The notes beneath the pieces are model-generated. The model searched no databases, was not told the DNA's origin, and worked only from the letters and a program-made list of their open reading frames with translations. Position numbers and translations under genes: made by a program. Positions 47,658 to 58,400 of a stretch of DNA of 59,737 nt are shown here, piece by piece; the stretch's first letter is position 1; the number at the start of each line of letters is the position of its first letter. This DNA is from Gammaproteobacteria bacterium. GTDB taxonomy: Bacteria > Pseudomonadota > Gammaproteobacteria > Enterobacterales > GCA-2746155. The DNA lies in the NCBI GenBank assembly GCA_030589945.1, contig JAUUZN010000003.1:1-59737 (forward strand), read 5' to 3'.

Positions 47658-48083
47658 CTATACGGAATTTTCTCTAAACCAAGATTCTAAAATTAAAACT
47701 GCGGCCTGACTATCTATGGAACTTTTCTTCAGTCCTTGATACCCAGCTTCATCAAAAAGCTGTTCTCTAGCTTCAACGGATGAAAGACGCTCATCCATCA
47801 TTTCAACTTTAATTGAAAATCGACCGTTTAATCGATTCGCAAACTTGGTCGCACGTTTTGTTAATAATTGTTCAGTGGCATCCATGTTAAGAGGTAATCC
47901 AACAACAATGAGATTAGGTAGCCATTCTTTGATGATATTTTCGACCTTAAGCCAGTCGGGCTGTCCATCTTTAGCGTTTAGTGGGTTCAGTGGGTTTGCG
48001 GTCCCTGTGATGTTTTGCCCCACGGCCACACCGATCCTTTTTTCACCATAGTCAAACGCAAGAACAGTAAGAGCTTTAGACAT
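47658..48083 (-). CDS. yqgF: Holliday junction resolvase-like / pre-16S rRNA nuclease YqgF
   Basis: 141 residues, RNase H-like fold. [16 protein letters not shown] holds the first catalytic Asp; [15 protein letters not shown], and [16 protein letters not shown] with the acidic residues; [13 protein letters not shown] ends the site. It trims the 5' end of 16S rRNA in E. coli. Three bases after yqgE. Confidence 0.97.
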   Translation of the reverse strand: MSKALTVLAFDYGEKRIGVAVGQNITGTANPLNPLNAKDGQPDWLKVENIIKEWLPNLIVVGLPLNMDATEQLLTKRATKFANRLNGRFSIKVEMMDERLSSVEAREQLFDEAGYQGLKKSSIDSQAAVLILESWFRENSV

Positions 48084-48086
48084 TAA

Positions 48087-48650
48087 TTAGCTGTGTCCGG
48101 CATTGGCAGAAAGTTTACTGATGTCGACACCAATTAAATTGGCAGCAGCCTTCCAGCGAAGTTCTGCAGGAGTGTGAAATATAATATCGGGATCTGCAGG
48201 AACACTTAACCATGAGTTTTCGAGCATCTCCTGGTCAAGTTGGCCTTCGCCCCAACCAGCGTAACCCAAAACAACTTCGACATCTTCTGGCCCCTGTTGT
48301 TTTGAAATAGCCGAAAGAATGTCTTTCGATGTTGTCACGCTAATGTGATCATTGATGTTCATGGTGGAATCCCATTCACCAAAGGGCTTGTGAATAATAA
48401 ACCCACGTTCAACCTGCACCGGACCACCGGACATGATTTTTTTATTACCGATAAAATCATCGGATGTTTCAATCTCTAAATGCTCAAAGAGTTCATCGAA
48501 GTCGACATCCATGGGTTGGTTGATCACCATACCCATTGCACCCTCTTCATCATGCTCAATAATATAGGTCACAGTCTGGTGAAAACGCGGATCCTCTAGG
48601 CTCGGCATCGCAATCAGGAAGTGATCTTTTAAACTCGGAAAGTCTGTCAT
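48087..48650 (-). CDS. yqgE: YqgE/AlgH family protein
   Basis: 187 residues with DHFLIAMPSLEDPRFHQTV, GAMGMVINQPMDVDFDELF and VVLGYAGWGEGQLDQEM, all typical of the UPF0301 family. Function unsettled. Second of the yqgE-yqgF pair found beside gshB in gammaproteobacteria. Confidence 0.96.
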   Translation of the reverse strand: MTDFPSLKDHFLIAMPSLEDPRFHQTVTYIIEHDEEGAMGMVINQPMDVDFDELFEHLEIETSDDFIGNKKIMSGGPVQVERGFIIHKPFGEWDSTMNINDHISVTTSKDILSAISKQQGPEDVEVVLGYAGWGEGQLDQEMLENSWLSVPADPDIIFHTPAELRWKAAANLIGVDISKLSANAGHS

Positions 48651-48704
48651 ATCATTAATATCGGGTTAGTATTCAAAATAACAAGTACCAAAATAACAAG
48701 TTTA

Positions 48705-49613
48705 TTACCTTGTCTTCATACTATTATTGGGTTGGAATTGCCAGACCCTTACAATTTCTAGTATATCTGTATCCACGATGATTTCTTTAGTCAATGGCGC
48801 AAAGGGTGCTGCTAGACGCACAATACGAATTGCTGAATCATCAAGTATTTTATGGCCTGAAGAGCGAATAACTGAAATATTATTCACCGTGCCGTCCTTA
48901 TTAATGGCAACCTTTAAACTTAAGCTACCAAATATGCCGTTCTTCTTAGCCTTTTCAGGGTAATTCAAATTACCAATCCGCTCAATTTTTCGTCGCCATG
49001 AATCAAGGTATAAAGCGTCCGTTGAGCGATGGATGGCAGCAGAGACCTGTCGCTTTCTGGGACGTTTGGCACTGTTTTTGCGTTCTGCATCAAGTTGGGC
49101 AGTCAGGCTAGCGATTTCCATGCTACGACTGTAAATTGATTCAGCCGTTAATGTTTCAACTATTTCCTGTTCTTCGACAGGTGGTGTTTCGGCTTCCTTG
49201 TGAATTTTTTCGGCGAGATCTGATGTAACAACCTGAGTGTCATCAATCGCGATACTAGACACTTGCATCTGTTCAGGCTGGGTGGTTTCATTGAGCTTTT
49301 CATCGGGAAAGGGTGTAAACTCTGTGGTCGATGGTGTCTCAACAATTTCGCTTTCACCACCGCCAATTTGGTCAGCCTGTCCAATAAAATCAGCTTCGTC
49401 TGGTCTCTTTTCAGAAAATTCTGTAGCGAGTACAACATCAAGTGCCCGTTCAAATTTCTCTTTGGTTTTATCAGGCAAAGCAAAACTTATTCCAAGTAAA
49501 ATGAGTACGTGGAATGCGGTGGCTAAAAACAGACTGAAACTCATCCGGTCACCCGATGTAATTGTAGGTGCAGGGGTTGGAGTAGGAGCTATTTTTGCTT
49601 CAGCGTTTGTCAT
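48705..49613 (-). CDS. TonB-family energy transducer
   Basis: 302 residues: cytoplasmic start rich in Pro, one membrane helix (FLATAFHVLILLGISFAL), a long acidic/proline periplasmic stretch, and a C-terminal TonB box domain (YPEKAKKNGIFGSLSLKVAI, with IRSSGHKILDDSAI). It is encoded next to gshB and pilG, as tonB3 is in Pseudomonas aeruginosa, where it affects twitching. No exbB/exbD or receptor gene is nearby. An unusual pilus-linked role is possible. Confidence 0.9.
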   Translation of the reverse strand: MTNAEAKIAPTPTPAPTITSGDRMSFSLFLATAFHVLILLGISFALPDKTKEKFERALDVVLATEFSEKRPDEADFIGQADQIGGGESEIVETPSTTEFTPFPDEKLNETTQPEQMQVSSIAIDDTQVVTSDLAEKIHKEAETPPVEEQEIVETLTAESIYSRSMEIASLTAQLDAERKNSAKRPRKRQVSAAIHRSTDALYLDSWRRKIERIGNLNYPEKAKKNGIFGSLSLKVAINKDGTVNNISVIRSSGHKILDDSAIRIVRLAAPFAPLTKEIIVDTDILEIVRVWQFQPNNSMKTR

Positions 49614-49628
49614 GTTTGCTATATTAAC

Positions 49629-50663
49629 TTACAAAGAGCCGAGATTGTTGATGATCTGTGAATGATCGATCAAAACAATACGTTCTGCAAATAATTGATC
49701 ACTGTACAACTGGCCATCCTTGTCGACCACTAAAAGATGGTTTAGTCCAATCCTTCGAGCAATATCAAACCATTCTGATGGCTTTGCCACCATCAGTGCC
49801 GTTGCAGCAGCGTCAGCAATAGCGCCACTGGGATGAATGACCGTCACCGAATGAGCGTGCTCAGATGGATATCCCGTTCTTGGGTCGATGATATGGTGGT
49901 ACTGTTTTCCATCGACTGAGTATTTACGTCGATAATCACCCGAAGTGAAAATACTTTCATCGTCTTCCAGTTCAATCCACCCCAGGGTCTTATCTTTTAT
50001 TGGATGCTGAATTGCAATCCGCCAAGGACGATCACCAACAAAACCGATTCCACGAATATCACCACCGGCATTAATAAGTGCATTATTAATACCTTGAGCC
50101 TTTAGTAGTTCTACCAATCGATCCACACCAAAACCTTTGGCATATCCTCCAAAATCAATCTGAAGGTCCTGATTAAATCCGGTAAGTTCTGTTCCAGATA
50201 TTCTAATATCCATCATATTGGGATTACTTTTTAACAGAGAATCAATGTCTTCTTTAGAGGGTATAGATTGGTTATCCTCAGGATTATCCTTATAAAACCC
50301 CCAAAGCTCTATCAGTTTACCAATGGCAGGATTGAACAAACCATTCGATTGAGTATAAAGCTGTTGGCTTTGAAGGATTAGAGGGAGGAGGGTTGGATTA
50401 ACCTCAAAAGGCTCACCTTTTCTAAGCTTGTCATTTAAATCCGTTAGCGTGCTTTTTTGCCAAGCGTGCCATTGAGAATGCATAACATCCAGTTGGGTTT
50501 CAATTTCTTGGATTGCCTCATCTGCCTTCGATGGCTTTACACCAAACAAAGTCACATCAATTTGTGTACCAAAACTTAAGACCTGCCGAGTATAAACCTG
50601 CTTGCTATCACTACACCCAAACAGTAAAAGGATCGAAAATATGGAATAAATAAGACGTTTCAT
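49629..50663 (-). CDS. apbE: FAD:protein FMN transferase (ApbE), lipoprotein
   Basis: 344 residues. Signal and lipobox MKRLIYSIFSILLLFGC place it in the periplasm on a membrane. INAGGDIRGIG and DFGGYAKGFGVDRLV bind FAD and metal, and HIIDPRTGYPSEHAHSVTV ends the active site. It attaches FMN to Thr of flavoproteins such as Na+-NQR or Rnf subunits. Its start codon overlaps the gshB stop by one base (TAATG). Confidence 0.94.
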   Translation of the reverse strand: MKRLIYSIFSILLLFGCSDSKQVYTRQVLSFGTQIDVTLFGVKPSKADEAIQEIETQLDVMHSQWHAWQKSTLTDLNDKLRKGEPFEVNPTLLPLILQSQQLYTQSNGLFNPAIGKLIELWGFYKDNPEDNQSIPSKEDIDSLLKSNPNMMDIRISGTELTGFNQDLQIDFGGYAKGFGVDRLVELLKAQGINNALINAGGDIRGIGFVGDRPWRIAIQHPIKDKTLGWIELEDDESIFTSGDYRRKYSVDGKQYHHIIDPRTGYPSEHAHSVTVIHPSGAIADAAATALMVAKPSEWFDIARRIGLNHLLVVDKDGQLYSDQLFAERIVLIDHSQIINNLGSL

Positions 50664-51610
50664 TATTGAAGCTTTGCCTCGATGACATCCATTAAATCTG
50701 AGGCTATATCTAAATTATTGGCTGCATCAAGTTCTTGAATGCAGGTAGGACTGGTGACGTTGATCTCTGTTAAATAATTACCAATGACATCAAGACCTAC
50801 AAAAATAAGTCCTTTATCAACGAGAGTTGGTGCTACCTTTTCAACAATTTTATAATCATTTTCAGAAAGTGGTACCGAGACTCCACGACCACCCGCTGCT
50901 AAATTGCCTCTGGTCTCACCCTTTGCAGGAATGCGTGCTAACGCAAATGGAACGGGTTTTCCATTAATCACTAATATTCGTTTATCTCCTTCAGTGATTT
51001 CTGGAATAAATCGTTGGGCCATAGCCATCTGTTGGCCATTGTCAGTTAATGTTTCGATAATCACACCAACATTGGGGTCATCAATTTTGACTCTAAAGAT
51101 TGATACGCCGCCCATCCCATCAAGAGGTTTAACAATAATGTCTTGATGCTTTGCTAAAAAGTCACGAAACAAGGATTCTTTTCGGGCAACAAGCGTTTCT
51201 GGAGGACAGTCTGGAAACCAGGCGGTAAATAACTTCTCATTTGCATCGCGAAGACTCTGAGGTTTATTGACAATGAGGCAACCATTTTGTTCAGCAATCT
51301 CAAGGATGTAGGTACTGTAGATATATTCGTTATCAAAGGGGGGATCTTTTCGCATCATGATGACGTCAATATCTGTTAAAGGCAGGGTGCTTTTTTCACC
51401 CAGTTGATACCAACTATTCTGATCTTCTGTGAGCGCTACCAATTGTTGCTCAGCAAAGGCCTGACTATTTTCTATGAACAGGTCACTTTGTTGCATATAA
51501 ATGATATTCCAGCCGCGTTTTTTTGCTGCTCTCATCATCGCTAGGGTAGAATCTTTTTTTGGATTAACCGATTCAATGGGGTCCATTACAAAGCCAATAT
51601 TTATAGTCAT
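50663..51610 (-). CDS. gshB: glutathione synthetase
   Basis: Joins gamma-glutamylcysteine and glycine with ATP. 315 residues, ATP-grasp fold: KPLDGMGGVSIFRV is the ATP loop, and EITEGDKRILVINGKPVPFA, RGNLAAGGRGVSVPLSE and EINVTSPTCIQEL complete the site. GGAGAG precedes the ATG. First gene of the minus-strand run that continues through apbE, tonB, yqgE, yqgF and the FNR-like gene; divergent from pilG. Confidence 0.98.
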   Translation of the reverse strand: MTINIGFVMDPIESVNPKKDSTLAMMRAAKKRGWNIIYMQQSDLFIENSQAFAEQQLVALTEDQNSWYQLGEKSTLPLTDIDVIMMRKDPPFDNEYIYSTYILEIAEQNGCLIVNKPQSLRDANEKLFTAWFPDCPPETLVARKESLFRDFLAKHQDIIVKPLDGMGGVSIFRVKIDDPNVGVIIETLTDNGQQMAMAQRFIPEITEGDKRILVINGKPVPFALARIPAKGETRGNLAAGGRGVSVPLSENDYKIVEKVAPTLVDKGLIFVGLDVIGNYLTEINVTSPTCIQELDAANNLDIASDLMDVIEAKLQ

Positions 51611-51792
51611 AACTCTATTCTCTCCAATATTGTCAAGAAATCGTTCAAAAAATTAGAAAATTGTGAAATTTGCACTGCATTACTTCGCTTTCTGAACTAT
51701 ATTTCTCTATTATAAATTGAATACAATTTCAGTGCATAGAATAAATGCATAAAAAGATTGTTATTTGTGTCTAACATTTTCAGGAATTTACC

Positions 51793-51818
51793 TATAATCA
51801 GTTATATACTTCTGATTA
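51793..51818 (+). promoter_or_regulatory. pilG promoter -10 and overlapping inverted repeat
   Basis: TATAAT (51793-51798) is a perfect -10 with no good -35 at the right distance. Overlapping it, TAATCAG (51795-51801) and CTGATTA (51812-51818) are perfect inverted repeats with a 10-base spacer, about 20-45 bases before the pilG start. It may be an operator; the low-quality -35 would fit activator control. The rest of the 230-base gshB-pilG gap shows nothing clear. Confidence 0.45.
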
Positions 51819-51839
51819 GTTAAGGGAGAACAGGTTAAG

Positions 51840-52220
51840 ATGGACGATAGTTTTTCAGGTATAAAAGCAATGGTGATTGACGATAGTAAAACCATTCGCC
51901 GAACTGCAGAAACATTACTCAAAAAAGTTGGTTGTGAAGTTGTAACCGCCCTCGATGGTTTTGATGCTCTATCTAAAATTGCTGATCAGAAGCCAGATAT
52001 AATCTTTATTGACATTATGATGCCCAGACTAGATGGCTATCAGACCTGTGCACTCATAAAAAATAATAAAGAATATAAAAACACCCCAGTTATTATGCTC
52101 TCGAGTAAAGATGGTCTTTTTGATAAAGCAAAAGGACGAATTGTTGGCTCTGATCAATATCTGACCAAACCCTTTAGTCGTGATGAATTGCTCGATGCAA
52201 TCAGAAATCATCTTGAATAA
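51840..52220 (+). CDS. pilG: type IV pilus response regulator PilG
   Basis: 126 residues, a lone receiver domain. Acidic pocket VIDDSKTIRRTAE, phosphoacceptor Asp in IIFIDIMMPRLDG, Thr/Ser in VIMLSSKDG, Lys in YLTKPFSRDEL. It promotes pilus extension and twitching in Pseudomonas. First gene of the Chp cluster. Confidence 0.96.
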   Translation: MDDSFSGIKAMVIDDSKTIRRTAETLLKKVGCEVVTALDGFDALSKIADQKPDIIFIDIMMPRLDGYQTCALIKNNKEYKNTPVIMLSSKDGLFDKAKGRIVGSDQYLTKPFSRDELLDAIRNHLE

Positions 52221-52262
52221 ACTAGAACTACCCTATAACGGAATTTTGGAGGCTAGGCTGTA

Positions 52263-52625
52263 ATGCGTGTTTTAATTGTAGATGACTCTCCCACCGAAAT
52301 GCATATTCTAAGTAATATGATGGAAAAGTTGGGCCATGCAGTAATTACTGCTGAGAACGGCGAACTTGGCGTGGTGACGGCAAAAGAAGCTCAACCCGAT
52401 TTGATTTTGATGGATGTTGTGATGCCAGGAATCAATGGCTTTCAAGCAACCCGACAATTACATAAAAGTGAAGAGACAAAAAACATACCTGTTATTATTG
52501 TTTCTACTAAGAATCAAGCCACAGATAAAATGTGGGGTCAGCGTCAGGGTGCAAAAGCCTATGTAACTAAACCCGTTGAAGAAGCTGAACTAGTACAAGC
52601 CATTGAAACAATATTGCATGGATAG
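52263..52625 (+). CDS. pilH: type IV pilus response regulator PilH
   Basis: 120 residues, receiver domain only: VLIVDDSPTEMHILSNMM, Asp in LILMDVVMPGINGF, VIIVSTKNQ, and YVTKPVEEAEL. GGAGG lies before the ATG. In Pseudomonas PilH opposes or tunes PilG. It stops three bases before pilI. Confidence 0.96.
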   Translation: MRVLIVDDSPTEMHILSNMMEKLGHAVITAENGELGVVTAKEAQPDLILMDVVMPGINGFQATRQLHKSEETKNIPVIIVSTKNQATDKMWGQRQGAKAYVTKPVEEAELVQAIETILHG

Positions 52626-52628
52626 CAT

Positions 52629-53171
52629 ATGAGTAAAACGAAACGCCAACATCCTTATCAAATATTAGCTCAAATGGATGAGCTTTGTATCCGTATTGCA
52701 GATACATTTCCGAGTGAAGCAAAAAGTGTCGAATTTTGGAAAGGTATTGGATTTGCACTCGGAGGCAATAAGTACATAACCCCATGGGATGAGGTTGCTG
52801 AAATTCAATCTCTACCACCCACCACTAGAGTCCCAGGTGCTAAAGACTGGGTTCGAGGAGTGGCCAATGTACGGGGAACATTATTACCGGTTATGGATCT
52901 CAATGTTTTCCTCGGATACCGACCTAGAAAATTAAGAAAGCAGAGATTACTGGTGGTTAAGCATGATGGTATTTACTGTGGTCTTATTGTTGATGAAATC
53001 CTAGGTGCTATGACATTTGAACAATTTGAGCAGCTCGAAGAATTACCGGCAGTTGATGAGCCCGTAGGTAAATTTATTACCGGTGGTTTTACTCGACAAG
53101 ATGATGACTGGCCTGTTTTTAGTCTACATAGTCTTGCTGAGTACGACGATTTTAGACAGGTTACACGATAA
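52629..53171 (+). CDS. pilI: CheW-like coupling protein PilI
   Basis: 180 residues with the CheW fold: GFALGGNKYITPWDEVAEIQ, VRGVANVRGTLLPVMDL, GLIVDEILGAMTF. It links PilJ to ChpA. Order pilG-pilH-pilI-pilJ-chpA is that of the Pseudomonas cluster. Confidence 0.95.
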   Translation: MSKTKRQHPYQILAQMDELCIRIADTFPSEAKSVEFWKGIGFALGGNKYITPWDEVAEIQSLPPTTRVPGAKDWVRGVANVRGTLLPVMDLNVFLGYRPRKLRKQRLLVVKHDGIYCGLIVDEILGAMTFEQFEQLEELPAVDEPVGKFITGGFTRQDDDWPVFSLHSLAEYDDFRQVTR

Positions 53172-53225
53172 GCTAAAAAAACAAACATAAACACTATCTT
53201 TCACAATTAACAGCGGAACGCGATT

Positions 53226-55283
53226 ATGAATGCAGCGAATAAATTAACATCAAAGGGAACTGAAGTGAGACAGGGTGGGGGAGCTTTAGCTGGCTTAGCA
53301 CTGGTTTTTACCATCGTGATGGTTGCGAACTTTAGTTATAACCTTTATTTAAGTTCAATCGATGAAACTCGATTTGATGCAGCTGACGAACTGAGGGTAC
53401 TTTCACAACAGATATCAAATAACGCCTCTGAATCAGTCAGTGGTAATGTGAATGCATTTGATTTTCTGGCAGTCACTCGCAATAATTTTGAAAGAAACTT
53501 TATTTTGCTGCAATCTAGTCTCAACGAGACAGACTTTAAGTTCACATCAAAAGAAAATGTGTCAGTTGCGCTACAAAATACCGGCACCTTATGGAGCAAG
53601 GTAAAGGGCAATGCCGATACCTTATTAGAGTCAAGAAATACGGTTTTAGATTTACATGATGTGGTTGGTAAGTTGGCGACAACTGTTCCACAGTTACAGG
53701 AATTATCTGAGGATGTTGCGTCTTCACTTATCCAAAATGGCGGCACGACAAGTCAAATCCGACACGCCACTAATCAAACTTGGTACGCTGAACGACTGAT
53801 AGCTTCTGCACAGAAGATATTAGCGGGTGGTTCAGATACAAAGGCTGCAGCGGTTGATTTCGATCTAAATGTGAAAAATTTGGGCGTTGTTGTTTCTGGC
53901 ATGTTAAATGGCAATGCCAATATGGATATCCGCCGAGTTAATAGTTCAGCAATACGATCTAAACTAAATCAGATTGCATCACTTTACGATGTTATCTTGA
54001 GCAATTCTAACCGGTTTGTAAAATCAACTGGAGATTTGACAAGAGTTCATGCTGCTTCAGATTCAATTTTTGGTGATGCGACCAAAATGTTGGAGTTAAC
54101 ATCAAACCTATCCAATGCTTTTGTTGAATCAAAAAATAGTCGTTTACCAGGAAATCCCTTACTTTCAGCTGGCTTACTTCTTGTCGTTATTCTTTTACTC
54201 ATAATGTTGTATATCAAACAACGTACAAATGAGAGAGAGCAACTTCAATTATCAGGTGAGTTAGCCAACCAAGAAAAAGATCAAAATGAACGAAACCAAG
54301 AAGCAATTATTCGCTTACTTGATGAAATGGAAGGTCTTGCAGATGGAGACCTGACGGCGCACGCAACGGTAACGGAAGACTTTACTGGAGCCATTGCAGA
54401 TGCAATGAACTATACCATCGATCAATTAAGAAGTTTGGTATCAGCCATTAACAATACCGTCGTTCAGGTGAGTCAATCATCAACAGAGACTCGCTCAACG
54501 GCATCTGAACTCGCTCAAGCATCAAGAAATCAGGCACAAGAAATACAGGACGCTTCTTCAGCGATTAGTGATATGGCTTCTTCAATTGAAGATGTCTCCA
54601 CCAATGCGCATGAAACATCAGAAATGGCGCAAGAGTCGGTTGCTATCGCGAAAAGTGGTGGTGATATTGTACGAAATTCAATTCGCGCCATGGATACTAT
54701 TCGGGAACAAATCCAAGAGACATCGAAACGAATTAAACGTCTTGGTGAGAGCTCACAAGAAATTGGAGATATTGTTGCCCTCATTAACGATATTTCTGAT
54801 CAGACAAATATTCTCGCGTTAAACGCTGCCATTCAAGCAACGATGGCCGGTGAGGCGGGTCGTGGATTTGCAGTTGTATCTGATGAAGTACAGCGTCTAG
54901 CAGAGCGTTCTGGTAACGCTGCAAAGCAAATTGAAGGACTGGTAAAAACGATTCAGGCGGATACCAATCAGGCGGTTATTTCAATGGAATCTTCTACTTC
55001 AGAAGTGGTGTCGGGTGCTAGATTGGCGCAAGACGCAGGGGTTGCATTGGAAAGAATTGAAAAAGTATCTAATGATGTTGCTGGACTGATCACTCACATT
55101 TCTGAAACAGCCAGAAGCCAGGCAGCATCAGCAGGTCAGGTTACAGAGACAATGATGGTCATTCAGGATATTACAACTAAAACAGCTGCAGGTACGGAAA
55201 AAACGGCTGATTCAATTGGCACTCTAGCGGACCTTGCAGACGAGCTGCAAGAATCTGTTGCTGGCTTTAAGTTGCCAGAATAA
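53226..55283 (+). CDS. pilJ: type IV pilus chemoreceptor PilJ
   Basis: 685 residues (682 in Pseudomonas). First membrane helix at about 20-40, a large helical periplasmic region with PilJ-type bundles to about residue 310, second helix at about 312-335 (LLSAGLLLVVILLLIMLYI), HAMP, then the signalling domain with the altered tip IQATMAGEAGRGFAVV, as in PilJ proteins (Gln-Ala-Thr-Met in place of Glu-Ala-Ala-Arg). It senses pilus retraction or surface contact. Confidence 0.96.
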   Translation: MNAANKLTSKGTEVRQGGGALAGLALVFTIVMVANFSYNLYLSSIDETRFDAADELRVLSQQISNNASESVSGNVNAFDFLAVTRNNFERNFILLQSSLNETDFKFTSKENVSVALQNTGTLWSKVKGNADTLLESRNTVLDLHDVVGKLATTVPQLQELSEDVASSLIQNGGTTSQIRHATNQTWYAERLIASAQKILAGGSDTKAAAVDFDLNVKNLGVVVSGMLNGNANMDIRRVNSSAIRSKLNQIASLYDVILSNSNRFVKSTGDLTRVHAASDSIFGDATKMLELTSNLSNAFVESKNSRLPGNPLLSAGLLLVVILLLIMLYIKQRTNEREQLQLSGELANQEKDQNERNQEAIIRLLDEMEGLADGDLTAHATVTEDFTGAIADAMNYTIDQLRSLVSAINNTVVQVSQSSTETRSTASELAQASRNQAQEIQDASSAISDMASSIEDVSTNAHETSEMAQESVAIAKSGGDIVRNSIRAMDTIREQIQETSKRIKRLGESSQEIGDIVALINDISDQTNILALNAAIQATMAGEAGRGFAVVSDEVQRLAERSGNAAKQIEGLVKTIQADTNQAVISMESSTSEVVSGARLAQDAGVALERIEKVSNDVAGLITHISETARSQAASAGQVTETMMVIQDITTKTAAGTEKTADSIGTLADLADELQESVAGFKLPE

Positions 55284-55330
55284 TAAAAATAAAGATGTAT
55301 AGGTCATGCCAAAACGGGGCAATGCTGAAC

Positions 55331-55450
55331 ATGGATGAAATAATTTATTATCTAGACGAAATCAAGTTTGTGGTCAGTAGTGGATCAGGATTTGGGTCCA
55401 CTAATGAATTAACCTCACTGGGTTTGATTGGTATAAAGGATACTCAATGA
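55331..55450 (+). CDS. short ORF whose stop overlaps the chpA start
   Basis: 39 codons beginning MDEIIYYLDEIKFVVSS and ending in TGA that overlaps the chpA ATG (ATGA). In-frame ATGs at 55322 and 55295 extend it to 42 or 51 codons. The ribosome site is weak, but the four-base overlap is what coupled genes show. It occupies the place where pilK (a CheR-type methyltransferase) stands in Pseudomonas, though it has no similarity to one that I can see. It may be a small real gene or chance. Confidence 0.35.
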   Translation: MDEIIYYLDEIKFVVSSGSGFGSTNELTSLGLIGIKDTQ

Positions 55451-58400
55451 CTGCAAATTACGATCAGGTTGCATTAGCTTGGGTCAAGGATGAAATTGAC
55501 GTTACTCTTGATCAAGCAAGGAAAGCGCTTGAGGATTTTTTCGAGGACGCTGAAGATCAGTCACAAATTCAACACTGCATGAATTGCCTACATCAGGTAC
55601 ATGGTACCTTGATGATGTTAGAAATTCTGGGTGGTGCAATGCTCGCTGAAGAGATGGAGAATCTTGCGGGTGAAATTGCTTCATCAATTTCTGAGAATAA
55701 TGAAGAACGATTTGAAGTACTCATGCGAGGGATTCTTCAACTACCTACTTACTTAGAGCGATTACAAGCCGGTCAGGATGACAATCCGGTTGTTCTGTTA
55801 CCTATTGTCAATGAACTTAGAATACAGAGAGGACTGACTGAAGTTCTCGAAAGCCAATTCTTTGCTGTCGATCTTGAAATTGAGAGGGAAACAACAGTAG
55901 CTGATACCGAATTGCCTGAAGATTATAATTTGGTTGAAGATGTTTTAAAAATAAGACAACAGTTCCAAAAAGCGCTGCTTGGTGTGATGAAAAACACCAA
56001 TATTGATGAGAGCTTTCAGCTAATTAATAACTGTATCGAGCGTCTTGAGATGCTGACAGCTGCAGACAGAATGGGAAAATTATGGTGGATAGCGGGTGGT
56101 TTTGTAATCGCAATCCAACATGATGAAAATTATACCGATACCGAGGTAAAGGGTCTACTGGGAAAAATTGATCGGCAAATCAAACGCATTGCCGAGGGTG
56201 GTGCAGAAGCAACAGCACAGTCACCATCAGAAGATTTGATCAATAAAATGCTCTACTACATTGCATTGTCAAACTCACCTCATGAAAAAATCGAAGAGCT
56301 TAAAGAAAAATTTGAATTGTCAGATGTTGCTGAGGCCAGCTCAAAAGTTGCCGTCGAGCAGCTGAAATTATCGGGTCCCGATCAAAGTGTTATGGCAAGC
56401 GTTGTTAATGTATTGAAAGACGATTTAACGACCATTAAAGATACCCTTGATATCTTTGTTCGCAGCAAAAAAACTGATGCAAGTGAGCTCGCAGAAATAT
56501 TACCTAACTTGCAGCAGGTTACCGATACCCTGGTTATGCTTGAACTTGAAAGTACTGCAGATGTGGTCAACAAGCAGATGAAGGCGATTCGAGAGACTAT
56601 TGATAGAAAAGAAAGTCCTTCTGATGAGCTTATTATTGATATCGCTGGGGCGTTATTATTTATTGACGCAAGTTTGTCTTCGAAAACTAATGTTGTACTA
56701 CAAGAAAGTCTTGGTGATAAGGCAGTTGATGCTGATGTAATTGCTGCTGAAGTCGCTTTTGATGAATCTAGAAAATTAATTATTGTCGAAAGTAGACGCA
56801 GTTTACAGAAGGCTAAAGAAGGCATAATTGAATTTATTACCAATGATTGGGATCATAACTTCTTAAAAGATATACCCATGAGACTCGTTGAAGCTAGGGG
56901 CGCAATTGAGCTTATTGAGTTAGAACACCCTGCCGAATTGTTAAAGATTTGTCATCAATATATAGAGACTAAGGTTCTGGCTGAAAAGATCATTCCAGCT
57001 GAGCAAGTCCTTGATGCGTTAGCCGACGTGCTAACCAGTATTGATTATTATCTTGAAGGGATGGAATCTGGAGCAAGAACTGGATTGCAATCTGTACTGG
57101 ACGCAGCTGATGAGAGTATTGTTTATATTAAAGAGGTATTAATTCACACTGAAGAAGAAGGCGTTACAACCTCAGAGGATGAGCGTGAAGAAGCATATCG
57201 AGATCCAACTGCTGTAATTAGTGATAATAAAGAGACCGATGAAAGTTTAATCGACGATGAAGTTATTGAGATCTTTATTGAAGAAGCTGAAGAAGTTCTT
57301 GAGACACTCACTGAGTATTTGCCGCAGTGGATTAATGATCCAACTGATTCAGAGTCCCTAAATATTGTAAGAAGAGCGTTCCACACACTAAAAGGTAGTG
57401 GTCGAATGGTGGGAGCCCAAGATATTGGGGAACTTGCATGGAGCATAGAAGATCTTCTTAATAGCGTGATTGAAGGTAGCCAAAAACCTCAGGATGAAAT
57501 CTTTCAGGTAGCATCTTATATTCAGTCATGTCTGCCAACTATGGTAGAGGACTTTAAGTACAAAAGAGCTACCTCAATAGCTACTGAAGAGACCATTGCT
57601 AGAGTCGAACAGTTATCTCGTGGAGAAGGTTTCGATGAACAATGGAATCCTGATGAGACAGAAGCTAAAGTAGAAACTGAAGTAGAAACTGAAGTCGAAG
57701 CTGAAGTCGAAGCTGAAGTCGAAGCTGAAGTAGAGGCTGAAGTAGAGGCTGAAGTAGAGGCTGAAGTAGAGGCTGAAGTAGAGGCTGAAGTAGAGGCTGA
57801 AGTAGAAGGTCTACTTGATCATGAATTATTAGAAATATTTGCCGGAGAGTCTGAAGAGCACATTGCTCTTATTGGTAATTATCTAGACGATTGTTTTGAT
57901 TCTCCAATAACACCAAGAACCAATGATGATCTCCTACGAGCATTGCACACACTGAAAGGTAGTGCACGAATGGCCGGGATCCTCTTATTAGGAGATTTAA
58001 TTGCTCCGGTAGAAGGGTACTTTAGAGAACTGAAATTACGTAATGTGCCACTAACAGATGATGCGGTTAATCATCTGAAGTCATTTAACCAATTCCTAGA
58101 AACGACAATTCCTGCAGTTCTAGAGTCTGGAATTGAACCTGATGAAGATCAGCAGCGAGATGATTTGATTTCGGCAACCGAAAAATTATTCGCAGAAATA
58201 CCACTCTTAGAAACTGTAGAAGAGCAGGACGATACTGAAGAGTCAGCCACTATTACTCAACGAGATCCCGATAGTATCAATACGTTGTTGAAAGTCGCTA
58301 ATGATTTACTCATGAGTGCGAATGACAAAATTGAACAATGGAATTCTGTAGAATTAGTTCAATCAGGATGCCTAGAAATAATAGAAAGTTTAGAATCAAT

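Noticed and set aside
56382-56843. 153-residue minus-strand ORF inside chpA
   Set aside because: Shadow of an acidic coding frame: Ser/Leu-rich and without a plausible start.
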